Of a stretch of DNA of 64,000 bases, positions 15,598 through 23,985 are shown in pieces. The DNA lies in contig CBDDIR010000003.1 of the NCBI GenBank assembly GCA_965229115.1, positions 2,480,001-2,544,000 of the forward strand, in the 5' to 3' direction. A program made the position numbers and the translations under genes. Numbering within the stretch: position 1 is the stretch's first letter; every line of letters begins with the position of its first letter. The DNA comes from UBA7672 sp965229115 (GTDB lineage Bacteria > Pseudomonadota > Alphaproteobacteria > Caulobacterales > Hyphomonadaceae). Below the pieces are notes generated by a model. That model was given only the letters and a program-made list of their open reading frames with translations. It made no database searches and had not been told where the DNA came from.

Positions 15598-18008
15598 AAG
15601 TCCGCGCTCACCGACACCGAAATCGTCCGCGGGTTCAGCGGGCGGAACGATGCAGTCGAAGCGATCGACGACGAGATGAAGGCCAGCTTGTCCTCATCGA
15701 ACAGGTTGTCGATGTTCAGGCGCGCCTTGAACCGGCCCAGCGGACCCGTTCCATCGCCCGTACCAAAGTCGACATACGCCGCCACCGTCGTGTAGTCCGG
15801 AATCTCTTCCGTGTTCACGAAGTTCGAGTAGCGATCCGACTGATACTTCGCCGAGATGTTGGCGACGATCCAGTCCGTCGGCTCCCACGTCACCCCGCCG
15901 CTGATCACCCACTCCGGGCTATCCGGCAGCGTCTTGCCCGACAGGCACAGCACAGTCGCGCTGGCACAACGCGTGCTCGCAATCGTGTTGGCAAAGTTCG
16001 GCACATCATCCTGGAACGTCGTCTGGTTATAAGTCAGCGTCCCGTTGAAGTAGAGGCTGTGGTTAAAGAACTCCGGCCTCCAGGCGCCCGTGAACTCAAG
16101 ACCGTAAGCCTCAACCCCACCTACGCTCTGATAATAGGTCTCCGTCGCGCCCGTCTGTCCCGCGAGCGGCACAGCATAACTCTCGATCCGGTTGTCGAAC
16201 GTCGTGTAGTACGCCGCCACCGAGCCGTAGAACTCGCCGCGCGTCGTCCGCGCGCCGATCTCGAAGTTCTCGGATTCTTCCGCCGCCGGGTTCGGCGTCG
16301 CCACCACGTTCTGCGGCGACACCGAGAAGATGTCGTCCGTACCACGCGGCAGGGCGAAGTTCTGAGAGTACGAAGCAAACAGCTGCTCGCTCGGCGTCAC
16401 GCTCCAGACAGCGCCCACCATCGGCAGGAAGTTCTTCTCATACGTCTCGCTCAGCGACTGCGGACCCCAGCCCGCAACCGTCGACGTGCCAACCACGCGA
16501 TAATAGTCGTTGAAGTTCCGGTAGCCCGCGAGCTCATAGTCCACCTTCAGCGACTTGACGCCGATCTCCACCTTCAGCGCATCGTCGAGCAGGCTGATCG
16601 TGTCCTTCAGGAACACCTGCAGCGTATCGCGCGTCGAGTTATAGTTGCGCCAGTAATAGACCACCTCGTTGAACAGCACCGCGCCCGATTGCAGGCCGCC
16701 CGAATGGTTCACCCGGCGCGTGAAGCGCGTGTAGCCATCGCCTTCCAGCCAGATGCCAGCCTGCAGCGAGTGATTGGCGATCTCGAACTCGCCCTTGGCG
16801 ATCACGCCTTTGCGTTCACCCTCTAGGCTCGTCAGGCCGAACGCCGTGCCGCGCGGCGCGACAACGTTGAGGCCCACCGATTTCTGCCGCGTGTAGCGGC
16901 CATAGAGCGACGTCGCCGACGTTGGCGTGCCATACGTCTCAGGCGAAGAACCCCAGCCTTCCTTCTTCTCGTAGTAGCCCGTGACCGTCAGCGACGCCTG
17001 GTCGCCCAGCGGCGTGTGGAACGTGCTGCCATACAGCTGGTCAGTCCGCACGTTCAGGCGATCAAGCGACCAGCCCGTCGTGTCATACGTATAGCCCGGA
17101 ACGTTGTACTCGAGCACGGTGCCCAGCGTTCCCGGCGGCAACGTCGCCGAGTAACCGCAATACTGTCCGCCTTCGCCGTTCGGGCACGGCGTCCCCGCTG
17201 CATACTGAGCCTTCGTCACGCTCGGTGAATCGAAGTCGTAGAAATCGTTATAAACCCATTTGAAGTCGACATACGCGTCGTCCCACAGGTCGACCTTTAC
17301 CTTCGCTTCCGCGTGCTCGCGGTCGATCGTGCCGGCGCCCCGCGCCAGATTGCTGTCCAGCTTGGTGCGGCTGACATACGCCGACACCGGGCCATACTTA
17401 CCCGTGTTCAGCTTGACGAACGAACGCCGCAACTTGTCGTCGCCCCAGGCGACAGACACCGTCCCCCCAAGCTCATCGCTCGGATCGATCGAGTGATACT
17501 CGACGATCGGACCCAGTGACGAATAGGCAGGCTGCGCGACATCGCCCGCGCCAGGCGAGGCCACCACCGAACCCAAGTTTTCGTTGTCGACATAACGGAA
17601 GATCGGGCTGCCGCCGAACGCATCGCTACGGCCCATCGGAATGCCGTCCAGCACAAATGCGATCTGCTGCAGGTTGAATGCGCGCACCGTCACCGAATTG
17701 CCGAACTCGTAGAGGCCCAGCGCGCCTTCCGTCTGCACGTTGAAGCCCGGCAGGCTCTCCAGCATCTTCAGGCCCGAGATACCCGCCGGCGCCGACAGCA
17801 GCGCCTCGCGCGTGACGGCCACCACGTTGCTCGCCTTGTCGAGACCAACCGCCTCGTCGGCCTCAGACAGACGCCGCCCCTGGACGACCACCACATCTTC
17901 CGGTCCGGTCTGCGGCGCAGGCGTTGGCGTCTCCTGCGCAAACGCCGTTCCAATCGCCAGCGCTGAGCCAAACCCCAGCAGCAAAGTCCGCAACGCAACC
18001 CTACGCAT
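15594..18008 (-). CDS. TonB-dependent outer-membrane receptor
   Basis: About 804 residues, starting at the ATG that begins MRRVALRTLLLGFGSALAIG and runs into a signal cleavage site at AFAQ. The plug domain follows (DVVVVQGRRLSEADEAVGLD, then LLSAPAGISGLKMLESLPGF), and the beta-barrel ends in the typical terminal phenylalanine (VSVSADF). Such receptors import large substrates such as siderophores or glycans. The substrate is not evident. The convergent trmO stop overlaps by 4 bases. Confidence 0.9.
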   Translation of the reverse strand: MRRVALRTLLLGFGSALAIGTAFAQETPTPAPQTGPEDVVVVQGRRLSEADEAVGLDKASNVVAVTREALLSAPAGISGLKMLESLPGFNVQTEGALGLYEFGNSVTVRAFNLQQIAFVLDGIPMGRSDAFGGSPIFRYVDNENLGSVVASPGAGDVAQPAYSSLGPIVEYHSIDPSDELGGTVSVAWGDDKLRRSFVKLNTGKYGPVSAYVSRTKLDSNLARGAGTIDREHAEAKVKVDLWDDAYVDFKWVYNDFYDFDSPSVTKAQYAAGTPCPNGEGGQYCGYSATLPPGTLGTVLEYNVPGYTYDTTGWSLDRLNVRTDQLYGSTFHTPLGDQASLTVTGYYEKKEGWGSSPETYGTPTSATSLYGRYTRQKSVGLNVVAPRGTAFGLTSLEGERKGVIAKGEFEIANHSLQAGIWLEGDGYTRFTRRVNHSGGLQSGAVLFNEVVYYWRNYNSTRDTLQVFLKDTISLLDDALKVEIGVKSLKVDYELAGYRNFNDYYRVVGTSTVAGWGPQSLSETYEKNFLPMVGAVWSVTPSEQLFASYSQNFALPRGTDDIFSVSPQNVVATPNPAAEESENFEIGARTTRGEFYGSVAAYYTTFDNRIESYAVPLAGQTGATETYYQSVGGVEAYGLEFTGAWRPEFFNHSLYFNGTLTYNQTTFQDDVPNFANTIASTRCASATVLCLSGKTLPDSPEWVISGGVTWEPTDWIVANISAKYQSDRYSNFVNTEEIPDYTTVAAYVDFGTGDGTGPLGRFKARLNIDNLFDEDKLAFISSSIASTASFRPLNPRTISVSVSADF

Positions 18009-18277
18009 CGTATTACCCCTTGTGATTCCGCGACCGTCCCCGGCGCACGCCCATTCCGCGGGCGCGGCCAGACACGTCTCAAGCGACAAGCACTCGGGGG
18101 TTCAAAGTTTCACGCCGCTGCCAAACGGCAGCGCATGTTCGCGTCACCAACGCCCGGAAATCCGGCGTTGCGTGCGCGTACCAACCTTGTTCGCCCCGGT
18201 TTGCCCGCCAGCACGCAACAGAAGCGTGGCGAACATCGTCCGCGAACCGATCAATTCTGCTTAGCTAATAACCAGCG

Positions 18278-18655
18278 TTACGCTTCAGCGCGTCGTCCGG
18301 CCGTGGCGTCGTCTACGGCAAAGCGCCAGAGACCTTCCGCGCCCTTCACCAGCACTTCCATCGAAATGCCGTCCGAGTTGATCCAGCCTTCCGGCTCGAG
18401 CATCTCCCACTTCAGGCTGCACAGCGCCGTGTTGCCTGCTACATGCACGAAATCATACTTGCCGCGCAGCTTGAACGGCGACTCCAGGAAACCCGCGAGC
18501 GCGCCCTGGATCTGCTCATGCCCAACCGCCTTGGCGACGCCATCAAACGTGAACAACGCATCCGCCTCGTAAAGCGCCAGCATCCCGGCGGCATCGCGCT
18601 CGTTGAACCGCGCGATGAAAGTCTCCGCCATAAGTTCCGGTGACGCCACGCCCAT
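18278..18655 (-). CDS. NTF2-like (SnoaL-type) protein, copy 1
   Basis: A 125-residue cone-fold protein with SPELMAETFIARFNERDAAG at the start, LFTFDGVAKAVGHEQIQGAL and the end GLWRFAVDDATAG. It shares architecture and many positions with the next gene upstream, so the two are tandem paralogues. Proteins of this fold are small enzymes or ligand binders; no catalytic residues can be assigned. The 270 bases between it and the TonB receptor gene hold no supported gene. Confidence 0.8.
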   Translation of the reverse strand: MGVASPELMAETFIARFNERDAAGMLALYEADALFTFDGVAKAVGHEQIQGALAGFLESPFKLRGKYDFVHVAGNTALCSLKWEMLEPEGWINSDGISMEVLVKGAEGLWRFAVDDATAGRRAEA

Positions 18656-18711
18656 GATCCGCTCCCTGTTGTGGAGCGCATCTTCCGTACGAAGCTCTGG
18701 AGATCAAGCGT

Positions 18712-19083
18712 TTACAGCCGGCTTCCGCCGCCCGAGTCGTCAATCACGAAGCGCCACAGGCCATCCTCGCCGCGTCGCTGCACTTCCACAGAAACGCCTT
18801 TGGATACGGTCGCTCCCGCCGCGTCGAACAATTCCCACTTGAACCGGGTCAGCGCGACGTCGCCCACGACATACACGTTGACGTTCTCGCCCTTGAACTT
18901 GAGCCCCGCGAGCATGAAGCCTGCGATTGCGCCCTCGATCTGCTTGCGACCGACCGCCTTTTCCAGCCCATCGTAGGTAAAAACTGCGTCCTCGGCATAA
19001 AGCTGGGCAAAGCCTACTGCGTCTCCCGAATTGAACTTCTCGATGAACGCATCGGCGGTGCGTTCAGGTGAAGGCGAACCCAT
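18712..19083 (-). CDS. NTF2-like (SnoaL-type) protein, copy 2
   Basis: A 123-residue protein starting MGSPSPERTADAFIEKFNSG. It parallels copy 1 throughout: both have an A-F-x-x-F-N start, a VFTYDG or LFTFDG motif, AVGRKQIEGAI or AVGHEQIQGAL, and a GLWRFVIDD-type end. The start at 19083 is chosen because it aligns with the start of copy 1, although the frame is open upstream. The paralogues have diverged well beyond a recent duplication. It lies just downstream of the capsid gene on the same strand. Confidence 0.8.
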   Translation of the reverse strand: MGSPSPERTADAFIEKFNSGDAVGFAQLYAEDAVFTYDGLEKAVGRKQIEGAIAGFMLAGLKFKGENVNVYVVGDVALTRFKWELFDAAGATVSKGVSVEVQRRGEDGLWRFVIDDSGGGSRL

Positions 19084-19155
19084 ACAGAATCTCTCCGGTT
19101 GACCCGGCGAAGCTAGGCTCCACCGGGCCACCCGTCGAGCTAAGTACCGCTCAGT

Positions 19156-19253
19156 TTATGAGGCCGCGAACTTCCCACCGCCTCCGTCAGGAAGCGGCGA
19201 ACTTCATGACCTTGCCTCCGCCTCCGTCAGGAGGCGGCAAACTTCATCACTTT
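19156..19253 (-). repeat. Triplicated 3' end of the capsid gene with stop-codon hairpins
   Basis: Reading the minus strand, the last codons of the capsid gene (K-F-A-A-S-stop) are followed 40 bases later by a near copy and 31 bases after that by a shorter third copy. The three ends read GAAGTTTGCCGCCTCCTGA, GAAGTTCGCCGCTTCCTGA and GAAGTTCGCGGCCTCATAA. They differ mostly at third codon positions. The first two run into GGAGGCGG, so CCGCCTCC-TGAC-GGAGGCGG forms a perfect 8-base-pair hairpin over the stop, which may also act as a terminator. Confidence 0.85.
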
Positions 19254-20462
19254 GATCGCGTCGAAGTTCTGCACGCCGCCGCCGACACGCTTGGTCGTGT
19301 AGAACAGCACGTAAGGCTTCAGCGAGTACGGATCACGCAGAACACGCGCGCCCTGACGATCCACGATCAGATAGCCACGGCGGAAGTCGCCGAACCCGAT
19401 CGAAAACGCGTTCGCCGCAATGTCCGGCATGTCCTCGATCTCGGTCACCGGATAGCCAAGCAGGCTCGCCGCTTCGCCCGCAGCGCCAGGACGCCACAGA
19501 TAGTTGCCATCGCCATCCTTCAGCTTGCGCACCGCCGACACAGTCCGGCGGTTCATCACGAAGCGCGCATTGGCGCGGTACTGGCTCTTCAGCGCATAGA
19601 CGAGATCAATCAGCTTGTCGGCCGGATTGCTCGCCGCAAACGCGCCCGCCGCACCCGACAGGATAAACCCGATCTTGTCCCAGGCATGGCTCGCATCCGC
19701 GATCATGTCATAGCTCAGGAAGCCCTTGGGCTTGTTCGATCCATCACCCGTCACGAACGCGGTCGACTCCTGCGCCGAGAAGCTCTGCTCGACTTCATCC
19801 GCCAGCCACTCGTCGACATCTGCATACGCATCATCCAGCAGCGTCTGCGTCGCCGCCGGCATCGCATAAAGCTCCGCCGCCGGAAACTCGAGCAGGTCGA
19901 GCTGCGGCGCAGTCGTCTCCGCGCGTGATCCCGTCTCCGCCGCCCAGGCCGACGTCGTCCCAAGGCTCACCGGCTTGCGGAACACCGTCGCCGACGTCTG
20001 ACGCACTGATGCAATCTGGCGCATCGGAGACGACGCCATCAGCCGCTGCTCGATCAGGCGATCCAGCTCCGGCGGCGCCACATAACCACCCTGCGCCTCC
20101 GTGCCGACATTCACCGACTTCAGGTCCAGCCGCGCAATGCCGCTGTCATCGCCGCGGCGCATGTAAGTGCTCCACGCCGACTTGCGCTCGGGATCACCCT
20201 TGCGCGGATCATCGCCCATCGCCGGCCGCGCCTGTTCCAGCGCCAACCGCTCCAGCGCGCTCCGCTGACGATCCAGCGACTGCTCGATCTTCTTCAGCTT
20301 CGCATCCAGCAGCGCATCAGGCGCGCCGCGCTTCTCGATCTCCTCGATCCGCGCATCGTTCGTCGCCTTCAGCGCCTCGAATGCCGCCATCATCTCATTC
20401 GCCAACGCACGTGCGTCCGCATTCACGCCCGAAGGTGCGTTCATCTTCGTCTCGATTGTCAT
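19227..20462 (-). CDS. GTA major capsid protein, HK97 fold (g5 homologue)
   Basis: A 411-residue protein from the ATG at 20462, preceded by AGGGAA at good spacing. Residues 10-75 form a helical delta domain (EMMAAFEALKATNDARIEEI). The HK97-type body follows, with GGYVAPPELDRLIEQRLMAS, AYADVDEWLADEVEQSFSAQ, FVTGDGSNKPKGFLSYD and the end KVGG-like RVGGGVQNFDAIKVMKFAAS. The protease encoded by the g4 homologue would remove the delta domain. Length and motifs are those of a functional GTA capsid. Its neighbours are not GTA genes: g6 is 7.5 kb downstream and g4 is 1.8 kb upstream. Confidence 0.95.
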   Translation of the reverse strand: MTIETKMNAPSGVNADARALANEMMAAFEALKATNDARIEEIEKRGAPDALLDAKLKKIEQSLDRQRSALERLALEQARPAMGDDPRKGDPERKSAWSTYMRRGDDSGIARLDLKSVNVGTEAQGGYVAPPELDRLIEQRLMASSPMRQIASVRQTSATVFRKPVSLGTTSAWAAETGSRAETTAPQLDLLEFPAAELYAMPAATQTLLDDAYADVDEWLADEVEQSFSAQESTAFVTGDGSNKPKGFLSYDMIADASHAWDKIGFILSGAAGAFAASNPADKLIDLVYALKSQYRANARFVMNRRTVSAVRKLKDGDGNYLWRPGAAGEAASLLGYPVTEIEDMPDIAANAFSIGFGDFRRGYLIVDRQGARVLRDPYSLKPYVLFYTTKRVGGGVQNFDAIKVMKFAAS

Positions 20463-20637
20463 TGGTTTCCCTAAATCAGCTTCGCTCAAACAATCCCCGG
20501 CGCCGCGAAGCCCAGCGCCGATTCAAACTGCCCGAATATCCGGCAGGACCTGCGCATACGCGCAGCCACAAAACGGTGACTGGACCACGCCAGCCCACGC
20601 CCACAAGCTCGCGATACGCCCAACGAAGGACGCCGCC

Positions 20638-20967
20638 ATGCTGCTCGCCATCCGCATCGTCACCATCGTCAGCGGTCTCGCCACCGCCGCCAACGTCGCG
20701 CTCGGCTTCATGTCGAACCAGCTGTTCGTGATCCCGGACTACGTCGCCGCCGCAGCGCTGATCCTCTCAGCGCTCATCCCGGCAGCAGCTCTCGCCACCC
20801 GCGCCATGCTCGCCGCCAACGCGCTCACCCTCGGCGTCTTCACCGTCGCCATCACCGGCCACTATCAGACAGTCAGCACCCACAGCATCGGCCTCCTCGT
20901 CGGCCTCGGCGTCGCGCTCGCCCTCACCATCGTGCTGCTGCTGCCGTCACGCAGGACGGCCGCCTAA
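20638..20967 (+). CDS. Small four-helix membrane protein, unknown function
   Basis: A 109-residue protein that is nearly all hydrophobic, with about four helices (residues 3-22, 32-52, 56-75 and 82-101) and a basic C-terminus LLPSRRTAA. A ribosome site (AAGGAC) precedes the ATG. I do not recognise the family. It stands alone, divergent from the capsid gene and facing the terminator at 20981. Confidence 0.7.
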   Translation: MLLAIRIVTIVSGLATAANVALGFMSNQLFVIPDYVAAAALILSALIPAAALATRAMLAANALTLGVFTVAITGHYQTVSTHSIGLLVGLGVALALTIVLLLPSRRTAA

Positions 20968-20980
20968 CCCCACAAACAAA

Positions 20981-21008
20981 AAGGGCGCAGCCCCACGGCC
21001 GCGCCCTT
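20981..21008. terminator. Bidirectional rho-independent terminator
   Basis: The stem AAGGGCGC (20981-20988) pairs perfectly with GCGCCCTT (21001-21008) around a 12-base loop. An A-rich tract (ACAAACAAA) lies on one side and TCCTTTG on the other. It sits between convergent genes, so it can end transcription from both. Confidence 0.85.
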
Positions 21009-21031
21009 CCTTTGTCCCGTCCCACCAAAAT

Positions 21032-22102
21032 CTAGTTGAAGCCCTCGCCGCCTGTTTCATCGCGTGGCAGCACGACGCCAGCCGTAATACCCGGACCCAT
21101 GCCCGGCACCTTGCCCTGGCTCTCGATCTCGCGCGCGCCAGCCAGAATACCCGGCATCGCGTAATTGCCTTCGTGGCACGCATACTCATACAGCGGCGGG
21201 CTCTCATTCAGCGCCATCTCGCCCTTCCACGCCTGGCTATAGAGCGAGGCATCCTCGACCTCGAACGTGTAGAGGATCTGGTGATTGTTCCAGCGCGAGA
21301 AGCGCTCCGTCAGCTTGCCGTCCTTCGTGATCATCGCGCGCTGGTTCGGATGCACGTTGGTCGTCTCCACCACCAGCGTATCGCCCTCATACCAGCCCAC
21401 GCTGTCGCCACCCCATTTCGGGATCGCGCCATGCTTCACGTCAGCCTTGCTCGCCACGATCGGAATGATCCGCGCATCATGGTTCATCTCGACCACGATC
21501 ATCACCTGGTTCGGCGTCTGCACGAACTGCATCGTATTGTTGTACATTCCGTTCTGCATCACCGGTCCATACGAGCCCGAGAACCCCAGCACGCAACGCT
21601 CAGCCTGCGGACGCGTCTCCGGTCCGTCGAAATTGGTGATCGCATACCCGCCAGTATTCCGCGCGCCCGGCTTGTACGGGATGCGCCCATTCTCCGGCGC
21701 CGTGATCCACGACGTGCGGATCTCTCCCTTCACCGTCGCCAGCTTCGAACCCGGATCGATCCAGAACGAGTTATACCCACGGTCCGGATTCTTGTCCTCG
21801 AGCAGCTTGGTGTTGTTCGGATCCTGACCGTTCGTCGCCTGGTCCTGCTTCGACAGCACGATGAGCAGGTTGCGGTTCACCAGCCGCTCGGCTTCCTTCT
21901 CGTTCACCACCAGCGACTTCGCATCGCCCGGGCGTTGCATCGACGTCACCGACGTGTTGTTCCAGAAGCCCTGCAGGTCCGGCGCGCCCCACTTGGTCTT
22001 CGGCACGGCGTAACCCGCCTCCGACCCCTGCGCGGCGGCGACACCCGCGAACACAACAGCAGCAACACATACAGCCGTAGCGGCCAGCAGTTTGGTCTTC
22101 AT
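21032..22102 (-). CDS. Secreted conserved hypothetical protein (PDLQGxW type)
   Basis: A 356-residue protein starting MKTKLLAATAVCVAAVVFAG with a signal peptide cleaved near AAAQG. The mature part opens KTKWGAPDLQGFWNNTSVTS, a motif of a large family of exported proteins with no assigned role. Later motifs include WITAPENGRIPYKPGARN, MIVVEMNHDARIIP and the end YEYACHEGNYAMPGILAGAR. It is probably periplasmic. The start was chosen by the signal peptide, since the frame is open another 59 codons upstream. Confidence 0.75.
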   Translation of the reverse strand: MKTKLLAATAVCVAAVVFAGVAAAQGSEAGYAVPKTKWGAPDLQGFWNNTSVTSMQRPGDAKSLVVNEKEAERLVNRNLLIVLSKQDQATNGQDPNNTKLLEDKNPDRGYNSFWIDPGSKLATVKGEIRTSWITAPENGRIPYKPGARNTGGYAITNFDGPETRPQAERCVLGFSGSYGPVMQNGMYNNTMQFVQTPNQVMIVVEMNHDARIIPIVASKADVKHGAIPKWGGDSVGWYEGDTLVVETTNVHPNQRAMITKDGKLTERFSRWNNHQILYTFEVEDASLYSQAWKGEMALNESPPLYEYACHEGNYAMPGILAGAREIESQGKVPGMGPGITAGVVLPRDETGGEGFN

Positions 22103-22220
22103 GGCGCTCCTCCAGATGCCGCCCGATCCCTGCTGGCTATGAACCAGTCTATCTGTGATCGGTGCAATCGTTGGGCGAGTCCTACTCCCCGTTTCCGCAC
22201 GCGGAAAGGCTGCCGCTGCG

Positions 22221-22685
22221 TCAGGCAATTCGCACATTCCCGGGAAGAACCTTACCGTCCACCAGCCCCGCCGCCGCAAACCGCGCCCCCGGCAACATCG
22301 GCGACGTCACCAGCGAAATCTCCCGCAGCTCGATCTCGCGCAGCTCCCGCCCACGCATCACACGCGGCGACCAGTCCCGCGCCACAAATCCGATCGACAA
22401 TCCGCTCATCGTCTTCTGCCCGATCAACCGCAGCGCCGCCTCGCCCGCCGCCGTCTCATCCGTCACCAGCCCGCGCACAAACAACCCGCGCCCATCCTCG
22501 CGCATCGCCGTCCATCGCCCTGCAGTCCGCCCACCAACATGGCTCAGCAACATCCCCACACCACTCCCGCCCGCCCCACCGCTCCTCGCAAGAGACCGCG
22601 CAAACGCCCCCGCCCGCACAACATCGCCCGCCAGGTCCTCAACCCCGAACAGCGACGCATATCCCTCGATCACCAGCGACTTCAT
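22221..22685 (-). CDS. GTA prohead protease, HK97 U35 family (g4 homologue)
   Basis: A 154-residue protein starting MKSLVIEGYASLFGVEDLAG, the usual beginning of GTA prohead proteases. The catalytic histidine lies in GMLLSHVGGRTAG and the serine in KTMSGLSIGFVARDW. The acidic partner is likely in REIELREISLVTSPML. It matures the capsid by removing the delta domain. The start at 22685 fits homology; the open frame further upstream is not conserved in type. It is divergent from the dioxygenase-like gene 112 bases away. Confidence 0.92.
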   Translation of the reverse strand: MKSLVIEGYASLFGVEDLAGDVVRAGAFARSLARSGGAGGSGVGMLLSHVGGRTAGRWTAMREDGRGLFVRGLVTDETAAGEAALRLIGQKTMSGLSIGFVARDWSPRVMRGRELREIELREISLVTSPMLPGARFAAAGLVDGKVLPGNVRIA

Positions 22686-22797
22686 CCAACACCTCACCAA
22701 TCCGCCGCACCCATTGCGACAGGCCGCGACAAACGCGGGAAATTCCAGAGACAGATGTCGCGAAACAGTGAGCCGTCCTTCTGGAGAGGCTCCTTCC

Positions 22798-23688
22798 ATG
22801 TCTCACGACGATCACTTGCACGATCATGATCGCGGCCTGCCCGCCGATCTCGAAATGCTGCTCAACCAGCTGCGCCCGCGCCGAAACGTCCTGCGCCTGC
22901 TCGGCCTGTCCGCCGGCGGCCTGATCCTCACCGGCTGCGGAGGCGGCGGCTCGTCCGATGGCACGACCACCACCGGCACAACGACAGACACAGGCTCATC
23001 GACCGGCACGGGCAGCTCAAACTCAGCCAACTGCTCGGTCACCGTCTCGGAAACCGAAGGCCCCTATCCCGCCGACGGCTCCAACTCTTCCAGCGGCACG
23101 CTGCGCAACGTCCTCACCACGTCGGGCGTCGTCCGCACGGACATTCGCCCCAGCTTCGGCGGCGTCTCATCCAACACAGCCGCCGGCCTGCCCGTCACGC
23201 TCGCCATCCAGCTGGTGAATACGAACAATTCCTGCGCCCCGCTCGCCGGCTACCCGATCTACATCTGGCATTGCACGCAGTCGGGCCAGTATTCGCTCTA
23301 CGACCTGCCCAACGAGAACTACCTTCGCGGCGTCCAGGTCACCGACGCCAACGGCATGGTCTCGTTCACCACCATCTTCCCGGGCTGCTATTCCGGTCGC
23401 TGGCCGCACATCCATTTCGAGGTCTATCCGACGCTCGCCTCGGCAACGTCCTACCGCAACAAGATCCTCACCTCGCAGTTCGCCCTGCCGCAAACCGTCT
23501 GCAACACGGTTTACAATCTAACCTCCGGCTACACCTCGAGCCGCTCGAACTTCCAGTCGATCTCGCTCGCCACCGACAACGTCTTCCGCGACAACACCTC
23601 GGCCCAGATCACAGCCATGACGCCCGCCTTCTCCGGCGACAGCACCAATGGCTATGCTGCCGCCGTCACCGTCGGCGTCGCGGTCTGA
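22798..23688 (+). CDS. Tat-exported lipoprotein with intradiol-dioxygenase-like fold
   Basis: A 296-residue protein from the ATG at 22798. Residues 29-52 carry a twin-arginine signal (RPRRNVLRLLGLSAGG) ending in a lipobox cysteine (LTGCGGG), then a Gly/Ser/Thr linker. The body matches intradiol ring-cleavage dioxygenases, with SETEGPYPADG, YPIYIWHCTQSGQYSLYD and GCYSGRWPHIHFEVYP, so tyrosine and two histidines of the iron site are visible. Exported relatives of this type are common but poorly studied. The first tyrosine ligand is replaced or shifted (IWHC where catechol enzymes often have VWHA), which is normal for this branch. Confidence 0.85.
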   Translation: MSHDDHLHDHDRGLPADLEMLLNQLRPRRNVLRLLGLSAGGLILTGCGGGGSSDGTTTTGTTTDTGSSTGTGSSNSANCSVTVSETEGPYPADGSNSSSGTLRNVLTTSGVVRTDIRPSFGGVSSNTAAGLPVTLAIQLVNTNNSCAPLAGYPIYIWHCTQSGQYSLYDLPNENYLRGVQVTDANGMVSFTTIFPGCYSGRWPHIHFEVYPTLASATSYRNKILTSQFALPQTVCNTVYNLTSGYTSSRSNFQSISLATDNVFRDNTSAQITAMTPAFSGDSTNGYAAAVTVGVAV

Positions 23689-23690
23689 TC

Positions 23691-23912
23691 TCACCTTCTG
23701 TCCAGCTTGGCCTCGATCCGGTCGAGCTGGGCAGAGGCGAGCTCCAGCTTCACCTCGACTCGCGTCAGGCGAACCGCCAGTCCCGCCTGCTCGGCGACAT
23801 CCGCTTCCGCCTTGCGCAATCGCTCGGCGATGCCGCCCGCCCACACAAAGATCCCGGCGGATTCAATAGCGATCGCCAAAATCAGGGCCCATGTGATTTT
23901 CTTGTCGATCAT
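23691..23912 (-). CDS. Small membrane/coiled-coil protein in the g3.5 position of the GTA order
   Basis: A 73-residue protein starting MIDKKITWALILAIAIESAG: one membrane helix (residues 7-28), then a coiled coil with heptads (RLRKAEADVAEQAGLAVRLT, RVEVKLELASAQLDRIEAKL). In RcGTA a small gene (rcc01685, head formation protein) lies between portal and protease, and this gene sits exactly there in order and strand. Sequence identity to it cannot be shown by eye, so the GTA link is positional. The frame is open a further 40 codons upstream, but the chosen start gives the clean helix. Confidence 0.6.
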   Translation of the reverse strand: MIDKKITWALILAIAIESAGIFVWAGGIAERLRKAEADVAEQAGLAVRLTRVEVKLELASAQLDRIEAKLDRR

Positions 23913-23985
23913 CCTCAAAACCTCTGCTACATAGATCTCACTTCCGGGCTGGGCGGCGCGTGGTGCGTCTTCGGGAGTTCTCATT

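Noticed and set aside
16000..18008. Long antisense frames opposite the TonB receptor genes
   Set aside because: They are shadow frames of the receptor genes. Signal peptide, plug and barrel features are on the minus strand only.
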